A stretch of DNA of 64,000 nt from SAR202 cluster bacterium bin16 (GTDB taxonomy: Bacteria; Chloroflexota; Dehalococcoidia; Lucifugimonadales; Australimonadaceae): assembly GCA_002238425.1 (NCBI GenBank), contig MPMJ01000002.1, positions 81,790-145,789 of the forward strand. Direction: 5' to 3'. Below are positions 17,986-27,725 of the stretch, in pieces. Each line of letters opens with the position of its first letter. The stretch's first letter is position 1. A program made the position numbers and the translations under genes. The notes below the pieces were generated by a model. That model did not search any database, was not told the DNA's origin, and was given only the letters and a program-made list of their open reading frames with translations.

Positions 17986-19004
17986 GGTTCTCCCGTGAGT
18001 CCGTTGACGATCTCTCCCCAGCCATCAAGCTGGAGTATCGTCAACTCGGTCTCTTCGAGCGCTTCGATGGCGCTCCGTTTCGTCTGGTCCAGCACGGTGC
18101 GTGTCTGGCGGCGGGCGCCCGCGTCCTCCAGCACCGGGCGGATGCCCGCGAGGTCGTCCGGCTCCATCACGCGCTTGAAATAGTAGCCACCGAGCGCCCG
18201 CTTCTGGGCGAGCGTCCCGTGCTGCAGCGCGGCAACCACCGGGTAGAGCTTGCTCTTGTTCAGCGCGCGCCCTGTCTCTCCCCCCTCGCCCCAGAAGAGG
18301 CGTTCCTCGCTTGCTATGAGCGCCGCCACTCCCATCTGGATGCCCGCTTCGCGGAAGGCCAGCACCGTGGCATCGTCCGCTCCTGCAGCAACCGCGCCGA
18401 GCGCCAGCGCACCACCGGTGAGCGCCCCGTATTTCCCGCGCGCCATGCGCATGTACTGCTGCTCCGTCACATCCACGCGTTCCTGGAGTTGGAGGTCGTG
18501 GTACTGGCCCTGGTAGTACTCCAGCGCCGCGGTGTCCAACTCCGTGAGCGTTGCGGGGAGCCGGGCCACGGCGTCGCCGCTGAGCGTGTCGAGTATCGAG
18601 AGCCGCGCGAGCGCGTAAAGGCCGTCGCCCGCGTTGATCGCCTGCGCCGGGCCCCACACCCACCAGACCGCGTCCTGCCCTGCCCGCTGCTGGGTCGCGG
18701 TCTGCATCTCCTCGTGCACGGCGGCCGATTCGCCCAGCAGTTCGATGGCAGCCGCGCTCGGAGCGCACTGCTCCGGGTCGCCTCCCAGCGATGACGCCGC
18801 TTCGAGGCAGAGCGCGCCGAGGGTGCGGACAGTCTCGGCATGGCGCTCCTCGCCCGCAGCGTCTATCCAGCCAAGCTGGTAGCGCATCATCCGGTAGAGC
18901 GGGAGCGTGGGGTCGTTGGGGAGATCGAGGCTCGTGCGCAGCGCCTGCTCGATGAGTGGCTGGTGCGCGCGCAGGCTGTCGGGTGTCCAGGGTGCGTCAG
19001 GCAT
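17976..19004 (-). CDS. Polyprenyl synthetase-like protein with degenerate aspartate motifs
   Basis: The 342-residue protein follows the isoprenoid synthase fold. The stretch around VWWVWGPAQAINAGDGLYALA matches the segment after the first aspartate-rich motif of prenyl diphosphate synthases. The first motif itself, normally HDD..D, reads HEEMQT here. The second, normally Q..DD..G..G near FQIxDDxLGI, reads ALIASEERLFWG. Both metal-binding motifs have therefore lost their aspartates. It may be a non-catalytic subunit or an enzyme with another reaction. I chose the ATG at 19004, 10 bases after the tsaC stop; a start at 19055 would overlap tsaC. It overlaps pgk by 10 bases. Confidence 0.65.
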   Translation of the reverse strand: MPDAPWTPDSLRAHQPLIEQALRTSLDLPNDPTLPLYRMMRYQLGWIDAAGEERHAETVRTLGALCLEAASSLGGDPEQCAPSAAAIELLGESAAVHEEMQTATQQRAGQDAVWWVWGPAQAINAGDGLYALARLSILDTLSGDAVARLPATLTELDTAALEYYQGQYHDLQLQERVDVTEQQYMRMARGKYGALTGGALALGAVAAGADDATVLAFREAGIQMGVAALIASEERLFWGEGGETGRALNKSKLYPVVAALQHGTLAQKRALGGYYFKRVMEPDDLAGIRPVLEDAGARRQTRTVLDQTKRSAIEALEETELTILQLDGWGEIVNGLTGEPWA

Positions 19005-19014
19005 CGGGTCAGCG

Positions 19015-19656
19015 TCAGCAAGCAAGCGCGTCCGGGCCTGCGACCTCGCAGACATCGCGCATCTGCTCCAAAGTGATACCGCCGGGGCGGAGCACTTTCG
19101 GCGGGTTCTGTGTGGTGTCGACGATGGTGGACGGGACCGCCACGGGGCTCTCGCCTCCGTCCAGGATCATGCTGAGGCGGTTGCCGAGCTGCCGCTGCAC
19201 CTCGGCCGCGCTCGACGGTTCCGGCCCGTTGTGGCGGTTCGCGCTCGTGCCCGTGATCGGCTTCCCGAGCGCCTGCACGAGCGTCTGCGGGCACGGGTGG
19301 TCCGGCAGCCGCACGGCTATCGTGTCGCCGTAGCCTGCGACGAGCGCGGGAACGTTCGTGTTGCGCGGTACCACGAGCGTCAGTCCGCCCGGCCAGAAGC
19401 GTTCCGCGAGCGCGTAGGCGCTGTCCGGCACGTCCGACGCCACCTCCGGCAGCTGCGATTCCGATGCGATGAGCACCGGCAATCCCTGGTCCCTGCTGCG
19501 GTTCTTGATGACGAAGATCATGGAGACCGCCGCGTGGTTGAACGCCGACGCACCGAGCCCGTAGACCGTGTCCGTGGGGAACGCGATGACGCCGCCCTCG
19601 CGCAACAGGATGGACGCGACGGAGCGGTTGTTGGGGTTGTCGGGGGCGAGAGGCAT
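19015..19656 (-). CDS. tsaC: L-threonylcarbamoyladenylate synthase (Sua5/YrdC/TsaC)
   Basis: TsaC makes threonylcarbamoyl-AMP from threonine, bicarbonate and ATP for the t6A37 modification of tRNAs reading ANN codons. The 213-residue product has [14 protein letters not shown] near the N-terminus, [10 protein letters not shown] in the middle and PSTIVD followed by VLRPGGI at the end, all YrdC-domain signatures. It lacks the C-terminal Sua5 domain. The start at 19656 gives the standard N-terminus; the frame is open further upstream only because the repeat array there lacks stops. It is the first gene of a minus-strand operon with a tRNA-modification gene (miaA) at the other end. Confidence 0.9.
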   Translation of the reverse strand: MPLAPDNPNNRSVASILLREGGVIAFPTDTVYGLGASAFNHAAVSMIFVIKNRSRDQGLPVLIASESQLPEVASDVPDSAYALAERFWPGGLTLVVPRNTNVPALVAGYGDTIAVRLPDHPCPQTLVQALGKPITGTSANRHNGPEPSSAAEVQRQLGNRLSMILDGGESPVAVPSTIVDTTQNPPKVLRPGGITLEQMRDVCEVAGPDALAC

Positions 19657-19780
19657 CAGAGTACCGTCCTTACGAGCAAGACGGTTCCGAGTATAGCACC
19701 GGCCTCCCTCATCCCATCTCTTGCCCCGTCGCGTGCCCTGTGGATGGACAGCCCGCGATGAAGCCTTCACAGGGAAATTC

Positions 19781-19914
19781 TGCTCAATTCTGCTCATCCG
19801 CCCTGAATTCACCTCTGGACACGTCCTTACCGATGAGCAGTCAAACTGCTCATTACTGCTCATCCGCTGCTCATTTACTGCACTTATCTGCTCTTTTCTA
19901 TCCATTTCTGCTCA
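19781..19914. repeat. Array of TGCTCA(T) repeats phased at about 10.5 bases
   Basis: TGCTCA or TGCTCAT occurs at 19781, 19791, 19847, 19857, 19868 and 19909, once inverted (ATGAGCA) at 19833, and with one or more changes at 19879 (TGCACT), 19889 (TGCTCT) and 19899 (TATCCAT). Steps within the array are 10, 10, 11, 11, 10, 10 and 10 bases, i.e. one DNA turn each. Such spacing places each copy on the same face of the helix. It lies between two divergent operons, so a binding site for an oligomeric protein is the likeliest reading. Confidence 0.65.
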
Positions 19915-20016
19915 CCTGCCATCTACGGCGGCTACAGTCGTCTGCGCCAGCGATGGAGGCAGCGTACGTGGGCACGACGCGACCGCGAAAGGGGCGCGTG
20001 TCACAAATCCCATGCG

Positions 20017-20043
20017 TTGACCGGCGACGCGCGCCGTTATACA
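20017..20043 (+). promoter_or_regulatory. Candidate guaA promoter
   Basis: TTGACC (20017-20022) and TATACA (20038-20043) are separated by 15 bases, slightly short for a sigma-70 promoter. Transcription would begin near 20050, only a few bases before the guaA ATG at 20058, implying a nearly leaderless mRNA. Confidence 0.35.
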
Positions 20044-20057
20044 TTGATCAGTACCGC

Positions 20058-21752
<1,695 letters not shown>

Positions 21753-21757
21753 CTTCG

Positions 21758-21952
21758 ATGGGCATAGTCAACCTCAGACGCGCCGTGCGGACAGTGTTCG
21801 GCGCGTTCGGCATCACATTTATCATCGGCGGCCTGGCCCTGGGCATCGCGGGCGAGTGGGACGTGCCGACCGTCTTCATCTCGATGGGCATCGGCATCGT
21901 CTGCCTGGTGATCGCGTTGGTCATGTTGCGGCAATCGAGGAACAAGGAGTGA
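21758..21952 (+). CDS. Small two-helix membrane protein
   Basis: This 64-residue ORF sits between guaA and purD: five bases after the guaA stop, and its TGA overlaps the purD GTG by 4 bases. Two hydrophobic segments (about residues 13-30 and 37-57) with a short WDVP turn and a basic tail RQSRNKE predict two membrane helices. I do not recognise the family. Tight placement supports that it is translated. Confidence 0.55.
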   Translation: MGIVNLRRAVRTVFGAFGITFIIGGLALGIAGEWDVPTVFISMGIGIVCLVIALVMLRQSRNKE

Positions 21953-23211
21953 AGGTATTCGTCGTTGGGAGCGGCGCACGTGAGCACGCCATCCTGTGGA
22001 AACTCGCTCAGAGCCCGCGCAACCCGGAATTGTTCGTGGCGCCGGGCAATGCAGGAACCGCCGCGATTGCGACAAACCTTCCGATCGCCGTGACCGACTT
22101 CGGCGCGCTCGTGTCGGCTGCCCGCGAACACGGCATCGACCTCACCATCGTCGGACCTGAGCTACCGCTGACCCTCGGCATCGTGGACCGTTTCCAGCGC
22201 GAAGGGCTGCGCATCTTCGGCCCGACGCAGGCCGCTGCCCGCATCGAGGGCAGCAAATCGTTCGCCCGACAGATCATGCGCGACGCCGGAGCGCCGACGC
22301 CTGCATTCGAGGTCTTCGACGACGCTGACGCCGCGCGCGAGTACGTGCGCTCACAGGGCGCGGCTCTCGTCATCAAGGCAGACGGCCTCGCCGCGGGCAA
22401 GGGCGTCGTGGTGGCGCAGAGCGTCGACGAGGCGCTCGAAGCAGTGGACGACGCGATGGTAACCCGGGCGTTCGGAGCGTCGGGCGAGCGCGTCGTCATC
22501 GAGCAGTGTCTCGTGGGGCAGGAGCTCAGCGTGTTCTGCTTCACGGACGGCGAATGCGTCACACCGCTCGTGCCCGCATGCGATTACAAGCGCGTGTTCG
22601 ACGGCGACCAGGGACCGAACACCGGCGGCATGGGCGGTTACAGCCCGCCCCCATGGTGGGACGCCGCGATGGAGCGTCAGATACGCGAGACGTGTATCGA
22701 GCCGATCATCCGCGAGATGGCGCGTCAGGGTTCACCGTTCACCGGCGTCCTCTACGGCGGCCTCATGCTCACCGACGACGGGCCAGCGATCATCGAATTC
22801 AACGCCCGCCTTGGTGACCCCGAGGCGCAACTCATCCTTCCGCGTATGGAGAACGACCTCTTGGACGTCGTCGAGGCAGCGCTGGACGGCTCCCTGCCCT
22901 CGATCGACCTGCGCTGGAGCGGCTGCACGGTCGGTGTCGTGCTGGCGCCAGGCGGCTATCCCGGCCCTCACGAGACCGGCAATGTGCTGGCAGGGCTGGA
23001 GGAGGCGGAACGCGAGGCGGTCGTCTTCCAGGCCGGCACTGCCCTGGCCGACGATGACAGACTCGTCACTGGCGGTTCGCGCACCATGACCGTGGTGGGA
23101 TGCAGCGCAACGATGGCCGAGGCCCGCGCCCGCGCCTACGCGGCAGCGGACATGGTGACGTTCGAGGGCAAGCACTACCGCAGGGACATCGCGTCGTTCG
23201 CGGTGGGGTGA
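21949..23211 (+). CDS. purD: Phosphoribosylamine-glycine ligase
   Basis: PurD joins phosphoribosylamine and glycine with ATP to give GAR. The start is GTG at 21949, placing the N-terminus as MKVFVVGSGAREHAI, the standard PurD opening. The 420-residue product has the ATP-grasp elements KADGLAAGKGVVVA and the metal-binding end EFNARLGDPE. It overlaps the upstream small gene by 4 bases. It ends two bases before the stop of the convergent toxin gene. Confidence 0.94.
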   Translation: MKVFVVGSGAREHAILWKLAQSPRNPELFVAPGNAGTAAIATNLPIAVTDFGALVSAAREHGIDLTIVGPELPLTLGIVDRFQREGLRIFGPTQAAARIEGSKSFARQIMRDAGAPTPAFEVFDDADAAREYVRSQGAALVIKADGLAAGKGVVVAQSVDEALEAVDDAMVTRAFGASGERVVIEQCLVGQELSVFCFTDGECVTPLVPACDYKRVFDGDQGPNTGGMGGYSPPPWWDAAMERQIRETCIEPIIREMARQGSPFTGVLYGGLMLTDDGPAIIEFNARLGDPEAQLILPRMENDLLDVVEAALDGSLPSIDLRWSGCTVGVVLAPGGYPGPHETGNVLAGLEEAEREAVVFQAGTALADDDRLVTGGSRTMTVVGCSATMAEARARAYAAADMVTFEGKHYRRDIASFAVG

Positions 23212-23213
23212 GG

Positions 23214-23519
23214 TTAGAGGTCACCGTACACTTCCGAGCGGTGGGCGACTCGCGTGATAACCACCGAGTTCCCCTCTATTCGATAGCGGATGCGGTAGTT
23301 CCCTACCCTGATGCGCCACTCTCCGCTTGCCGGGTCGGCGACGTTGTGCAGTCGGCAGACAGCGTCCTGTGAGCCTGAGGGGTTCGGCAACGGGTACGGA
23401 TTGCCTTCCAGCCGCGTTAAGGCGTCGTTCAGGTTTCGACGGGTGGCAGGATTGGCGGATCGGATTATCGCGCTGAACTCGCGTTGCGCCTTCGGTTTGA
23501 ACGAGACACTATAGGCCAA
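23214..23519 (-). CDS. RelE/ParE-family toxin
   Basis: The 101-residue product starts at a TTG (23519) that overlaps the upstream antitoxin-like gene by 11 bases and reads LAYSVSFKPKAQREF, matching the usual RelE opening. The core has NPYPLPNPSG and the C-terminal WRIRVGNYRIRYRI strand pair with the arginines typical of RelE mRNA interferases, then a VVITRVAHRSEVY end (the His/Arg-Y tail). RelE proteins cleave mRNA in the ribosomal A site. The order antitoxin then toxin is normal for relBE. An ATG at 23561 would give a 14-residue extension without homology. Confidence 0.82.
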   Translation of the reverse strand: MAYSVSFKPKAQREFSAIIRSANPATRRNLNDALTRLEGNPYPLPNPSGSQDAVCRLHNVADPASGEWRIRVGNYRIRYRIEGNSVVITRVAHRSEVYGDL

Positions 23520-24162
23520 GTTCCGCCCTGACCTCGCCCAGCGACACGGCACCGCTTTCATCGTCGTACCTGGCGAGGCTCATAAGGGCGTCCTCGACCT
23601 CGGTCCAGCAGCGGTCAACGAATTCAGCGAGGGCTGGAATCGCCATGGGAGTAGACCCGGGCATTCCCTTGATGACCATACCAACGGCAAGGAGCGCTGC
23701 TTCTGCAGCAGCCACATCCAGCCCTACCTGTTCAAGAACCTCAGTTACGCGTCGCTTTTCATCGGTGTCGAGGTTTTCGTAGCTTCGGTGAATCCAACCG
23801 AAATAGCCCATCGAGGACTCCAGTGCACCGTAGAGCTTCTCCTTGATGTCTTCGGAGACCATGTCGGAACGGCCGATGTCATCAAACAACGGGCTTCGGG
23901 CGGTTACCTCGGGAAGAGAACTGAATTTGCGAAGCCAGGTTTGTCCCCATTGCATCACCAAATAGGCGTATCCGGGTGCAACCAGTACTGCCTGTTCCTC
24001 CGCCATGGGCAGCGAATGGATCTGGGTCAGTGGAGCGACAATGGCATGCATCTGCTGCTCAATCTTATTGAGCTCGGCGCGCGTGTCCCCAGGCAAGCCA
24101 GCGGGTGACAAATCACCCACCGGCTCAGTGGCCAGTTCCGGTCGATGGGTCAGCGTTGCCAT
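23509..24162 (-). CDS. Putative antitoxin with an unusually long N-terminal region
   Basis: The 217-residue product has a GGAGG site seven bases before the ATG at 24162. The last 20 residues, DDESGAVSLGEVRAELGL, look like the toxin-binding tail of RelB/ParD-type antitoxins, and the toxin gene follows with an 11-base overlap. The first 190 residues are mostly helical and acidic and I do not recognise them; no DNA-binding motif is evident. Typical RelB antitoxins are 70-95 residues. It could be a fusion of a tail to an unrelated domain, or a helical protein controlling the toxin in another way. Confidence 0.6.
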   Translation of the reverse strand: MATLTHRPELATEPVGDLSPAGLPGDTRAELNKIEQQMHAIVAPLTQIHSLPMAEEQAVLVAPGYAYLVMQWGQTWLRKFSSLPEVTARSPLFDDIGRSDMVSEDIKEKLYGALESSMGYFGWIHRSYENLDTDEKRRVTEVLEQVGLDVAAAEAALLAVGMVIKGMPGSTPMAIPALAEFVDRCWTEVEDALMSLARYDDESGAVSLGEVRAELGL

Positions 24163-24213
24163 TCCTTGTCCTCCAGAGAAGGCACCTTGCCTGAACGCTG
24201 AGTCGGTTGTGTC

Positions 24214-24219
24214 ATTGTA
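24214..24219 (-). promoter_or_regulatory. Possible -10 box of the antitoxin-toxin pair
   Basis: On the minus strand these bases read TACAAT, 5 of 6 matches to the -10 consensus, 51 bases before the antitoxin ATG. No clear -35 was found. Confidence 0.3.
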
Positions 24220-24224
24220 GCAGG

Positions 24225-24244
24225 CGACCCCCAAGTAAGGGTCG
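24225..24244. other. Small hairpin between divergent antitoxin and purE genes
   Basis: CGACCC (24225-24230) pairs with GGGTCG (24239-24244) over an 8-base loop. There is no T-run, so it is not a standard terminator; it could be an operator-like palindrome in the shared promoter region. Confidence 0.35.
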
Positions 24245-24292
24245 TCTGATAAAGTACGGGTACCGCTAACCTACCCCCAGAGGAGAAGCCCC

Positions 24293-24751
24293 GTGCCACA
24301 GGTAGGAATCATCGTTGGAAGCGCGACCGACCAGCCCGTGATGGAAGACACGCTCAAGACGCTCACAGACCTCGGCGTCGAGGCCGAGCTCATCGTAGCG
24401 TCGGCCCACCGGAACCCGAAGAAGGTGCAGGAGTACGTGGAGAACGCTCCGAGCACCGGAGTCGAGGTGTTCGTTGCGGCAGCGGGTGGCGCAGCGGCGC
24501 TGCCGGGCGTCGTCGCGTCGCACACCACCTTGCCCGTCATCGGCGTGCCGATAGCATCCAGCGAGCTCGGCGGTGTTGACGCGCTCTACTCCATCGTGCA
24601 GATGCCCCCCGGCATACCGGTTGCGACGGTCGCTGTCGGGGCGTGGGGCGCGCGGAATGCGGCCCTGCTCGCAGCGGAGGTTCTGGGCATCAAGTATGCT
24701 AATATTCGAGATGCGGTGGAGCAGTACCGCGAGCGGCTCCGCCAGCGCTGA
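24293..24751 (+). CDS. purE: N5-carboxyaminoimidazole ribonucleotide mutase
   Basis: PurE class I moves the carboxyl group of N5-CAIR to give CAIR. The 152-residue product starts at GTG with AGGAGAAG upstream. It has GSATDQPVM, the ASAHRNP histidine motif and GGAAALPGVVAS with the nucleotide loop, all standard. PurK is not in the window. An HAD hydrolase gene follows 25 bases later, then purB, purC and purS. Confidence 0.93.
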   Translation: MPQVGIIVGSATDQPVMEDTLKTLTDLGVEAELIVASAHRNPKKVQEYVENAPSTGVEVFVAAAGGAAALPGVVASHTTLPVIGVPIASSELGGVDALYSIVQMPPGIPVATVAVGAWGARNAALLAAEVLGIKYANIRDAVEQYRERLRQR

Positions 24752-24776
24752 ACGAGACCCCGCAACGCCCCGCCGA

Positions 24777-25466
24777 ATGATCATCCTCTGCGATTTCGAC
24801 GACACCGCCGCCGTGCAGAACGTCGGTCAGATGTTGCTGGAACGCTTCCAGCCGGACGTCTCCCTGCCCGGCATCGTCCACTGGCGGGACGTGAGCAAAC
24901 GCCGCGCCGACGGCGAGATATCGCTCGCCGAATACCAGGAGATCGCGTTCCGCCAGATGACCGCGACCGTCGAAGAGCAGACGGACTACGTCCGCTCCAA
25001 CGCGCAACTGCGCCCCGGCTTTGCCGAACTCGCGGCGTACTGCGCGGAGAACGGCATACGCCTGGTTGTTGCGAGCCACGGGCTCGACTACTACGTCGAG
25101 GCGCTCTTCGACGAGCATGGCGTGGACGTGGAATCGCACACGGTGCGCACGCACGGTCCAGACGCCAAGGCGTACGAGTACACCTTCGCGGATGAGTCGT
25201 GCGCGTGGTGGCCGGGGAACTGCAAGTGCATGGCACTGGAGCGCTCGCGACGCGACGGCGAGCAGGTCGTCTACATCGGCGACGGCGTCTCGGATGCCTG
25301 CCCCGCCGCTCGTGCCGACATGGTCTTCGCCCGCGAACCGCTTGCGGGTATCTGCCGTGAACGCGGCATCGCCTTTCGGGAACTGCCTGACTTCTTCCCC
25401 GTGCTTGAGTATGCGAAAGCGCGCGTGTTGGAACACGCCCGGACGCACGCGCAGGTCAGGCCATGA
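24777..25466 (+). CDS. HAD-superfamily phosphatase, MtnX-like
   Basis: The 229-residue product has the HAD catalytic motif DFDDTA near residue 6 (nucleophile and acid aspartates), a motif II serine/threonine region after LVVASHG, and motif III GDGVSDAC. The size and the CDFDDT opening fit MtnX/phosphoserine phosphatase-like enzymes; MtnX acts in methionine salvage. Its ATGA overlap with purB and position after purE suggest co-expression with purine genes, but the substrate is unknown. A cysteine cluster (CAWWPGNCKC) in the middle is unusual and might bind metal. Confidence 0.7.
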   Translation: MIILCDFDDTAAVQNVGQMLLERFQPDVSLPGIVHWRDVSKRRADGEISLAEYQEIAFRQMTATVEEQTDYVRSNAQLRPGFAELAAYCAENGIRLVVASHGLDYYVEALFDEHGVDVESHTVRTHGPDAKAYEYTFADESCAWWPGNCKCMALERSRRDGEQVVYIGDGVSDACPAARADMVFAREPLAGICRERGIAFRELPDFFPVLEYAKARVLEHARTHAQVRP

Positions 25467-26797
25467 TCGACCGCTACGCCCGCGAGGCGATGAAGCAGAT
25501 CTGGAGCGACCAGGGCAAGTACGACCGCTGGCTGGCCGTCGAGATCGCCGTGTGCGAAGCGTGGGCGCGCCTCGGCGTCATCCCTGCTGAGGACATGCAG
25601 CGCATACGCGGGGCCTCATGGGACGCGGCGAAGCTGGACGAGAAGTTCGAACAGACACGGCACGACGTGACTGCGTTCCTCTACTCCGTCACCGAAGGGC
25701 TCGGTCCGGAAGGACGCTGGATACACTACGGCCTCACGTCCAACGACGTGTGGGACACCGCGACCGGCCTGCAGCTGCGCGACTCCGCCGCGATACTGCT
25801 CGCGGACGTGGACGCGCTCATCGAGACGATCGCCGAGCGCGCCCTCGAGCACAAGCACACGCTCATCATGGGTCGCACCCACGGCGTACACGCGGAGCCG
25901 ACCACATTCGGGCTCAAACTCGCGCTCTGGTGGGACGAGATGCGCCGCAACCGTGGGCGTTTGGAAAGCGCCGCGCGGGAAGCGTCCGTCGGAAAGATAT
26001 CCGGCGTCGTTGGCACGCACGCCACCGTTCCGCTGGAGGTCGAGACTTACGCCTGTGAAGCGCTCGGCATCCCCTACGCGCCGCTCTCCAACCAGATCGT
26101 GCAGCGCGACCGACACGCCAACTTCATGACGGCGCTCGCGGTCACCGCCGCGTCGCTGGAGAAGTTCGCGACCGAGGTACGCGGGTTGCAGCGTACCGAG
26201 GTGCACGAGGTCGAGGAGCCGTTCGGCGCAGGCCAGACCGGCTCGTCCGCGATGCCGCACAAACGCAACCCCGACCTCTCTGAGCGTGTCTGCGGGCTCG
26301 CACGCCTCATCCGCGGCAATGCCCTCACCGCGCTGGAGAACGTCGCCCTGTGGCACGAGCGCGACATCTCCCACTCGTCGGCGGAGCGCATCATCCTGCC
26401 GGACGCCTGTATGGCGCTCGATTACATCCTCGACCTGTTCACCGGCATCGTGCGCGGGATGAACGTCTTCCCCGAGCGGATGATGGCGAACATCGAGTCG
26501 ACGCGCGGGCTGCTCTTCTCACAGCGCGTCATGCTCGCACTCATCGAGGCGGGTATGCCTCGCGAGGGCGCCTACCGCATGATGCAGCGCCACGCTGCCG
26601 CGACCTGGGACGAGCGCGGGGACTTCCGCGAACTCGTGAAGAACGACCCTGACGTGCAGGCGCACCTCGATGCGGGGAAGCTTGCCGAACTGTTCGACTA
26701 CGGCTACTACACGGCGAATGTCGACGCGCTGTTCGAACGCGCCGGCCTCGCCGCGAATGCTGATTCCATACGGGAGCGAGACCATGCCACTGCTTGA
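25463..26797 (+). CDS. purB: Adenylosuccinate lyase
   Basis: PurB removes fumarate from SAICAR and from adenylosuccinate. The 444-residue product has TSNDVWDT, GRTHGVHAEP with the catalytic histidine, and the fumarase/lyase signature GSSAMPHKRNP. It overlaps the HAD gene by 4 bases upstream and purC by 14 bases downstream, so the block is one translationally coupled operon. Confidence 0.96.
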   Translation: MIDRYAREAMKQIWSDQGKYDRWLAVEIAVCEAWARLGVIPAEDMQRIRGASWDAAKLDEKFEQTRHDVTAFLYSVTEGLGPEGRWIHYGLTSNDVWDTATGLQLRDSAAILLADVDALIETIAERALEHKHTLIMGRTHGVHAEPTTFGLKLALWWDEMRRNRGRLESAAREASVGKISGVVGTHATVPLEVETYACEALGIPYAPLSNQIVQRDRHANFMTALAVTAASLEKFATEVRGLQRTEVHEVEEPFGAGQTGSSAMPHKRNPDLSERVCGLARLIRGNALTALENVALWHERDISHSSAERIILPDACMALDYILDLFTGIVRGMNVFPERMMANIESTRGLLFSQRVMLALIEAGMPREGAYRMMQRHAAATWDERGDFRELVKNDPDVQAHLDAGKLAELFDYGYYTANVDALFERAGLAANADSIRERDHATA

Positions 26798-27686
26798 GAC
26801 GCCACTTCCCAACCGCCTCTACCGAGGCAAGGTGCGCGACACGTACGACCTCGGCGACGGCCTGTTGCTGATGGTCGCCACCGACCGCATCTCCGCGTTC
26901 GACGTCGTGCTGCCCACGGCCATACCGGACAAGGGCCGCGTCCTGTCGCTCATGTCGAAGTTCTGGTTCGACCAGACGCGCCATATCGTGCCGAACCACT
27001 TCATCGCGCTCGCGGAGGACAAGGATCAACTGGGCGACCTGGCCGAGCACCCGCTGCTGAAGGACCTCGCGCCGGAGATCGCGCAGCAGGCGATGGTCGT
27101 GAAGCGCGCGGACCGCATCGACGCCGAGTGCGTCGTGCGCGCGTACCTCACCGGCTCCGCGCTCGTCGACTACAACGCGACCGGCACGATGTTCGGCGTC
27201 CCGATGGCGCTCGGCCTCGTGGACGGCAGCAGGCTCCCTGAGCTCATGTTCACGCCCACGACGAAGGCTGAGATCGGGCACGACGAGCCACTCAATGCCG
27301 AGGAGATGTCGAGCCTCGTTGGCGCGGAGATGGCAACGAAACTCCAGGAACTCTCATTCGCTGTCTTCCAGCACGCCCACGACGTCGCCGCGGAGCGCGG
27401 CATCATCATCGCTGACACCAAGTTCGAGTTCGGCGTTCGGGACGGTGAGGTCATCCTCATCGACGAGGTGCTCACGCCCGACTCCAGCCGGTTCTGGGAC
27501 GCGAGCGGATGGAACCCCGGCAAGTCGCAGCCCAACTACGACAAGCAATTCGTGCGCGACTGGCTCCTCACGCAGAAGGACTGGGACCGCACACCTCCCG
27601 CACCCGCACTACCGGACGACGTCGTAGAGAAGACGACGGAGCGCTACTGGGAGGCCTACCGGAAGCTCACCGGCCAGACCGCCTGA
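26784..27686 (+). CDS. purC: SAICAR synthetase
   Basis: PurC joins aspartate to CAIR with ATP. The 300-residue product opens YRGKVRDTYDLGD, the standard first motif, followed by TDRISAFDV, and has DTKFEFG and DEVLTPDSSRFW late in the protein. The ATG at 26784 lies inside the end of purB (14-base overlap). Forty bases separate it from the DUF3105 gene. Confidence 0.95.
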   Translation: MPLLETPLPNRLYRGKVRDTYDLGDGLLLMVATDRISAFDVVLPTAIPDKGRVLSLMSKFWFDQTRHIVPNHFIALAEDKDQLGDLAEHPLLKDLAPEIAQQAMVVKRADRIDAECVVRAYLTGSALVDYNATGTMFGVPMALGLVDGSRLPELMFTPTTKAEIGHDEPLNAEEMSSLVGAEMATKLQELSFAVFQHAHDVAAERGIIIADTKFEFGVRDGEVILIDEVLTPDSSRFWDASGWNPGKSQPNYDKQFVRDWLLTQKDWDRTPPAPALPDDVVEKTTERYWEAYRKLTGQTA

Positions 27687-27725
27687 GGCACTCCGCGATA
27701 CCACCACACTTGAAGGACACCTCTC

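Larger units (their letters stand above)
19657..20057. other. 401-base control region between divergent tsaC and guaA
   Basis: I see no credible gene here. The region holds an A+T-richer segment (about 19770-19920) with a phased TGCTCA repeat array, described separately, and a candidate guaA promoter near its right end. An open frame through the array on the minus strand repeats Asn-Glu-Gln because of the repeat and has no homology that I recognise. Confidence 0.6.

Noticed and set aside
16516-18183. 555-codon open frame opposite tpiA and pgk
   Set aside because: Antisense to two certain glycolytic genes; no recognisable motif.
20001-20057. Purine riboswitch upstream of guaA
   Set aside because: The candidate promoter leaves almost no leader and no three-way junction sequence is seen.
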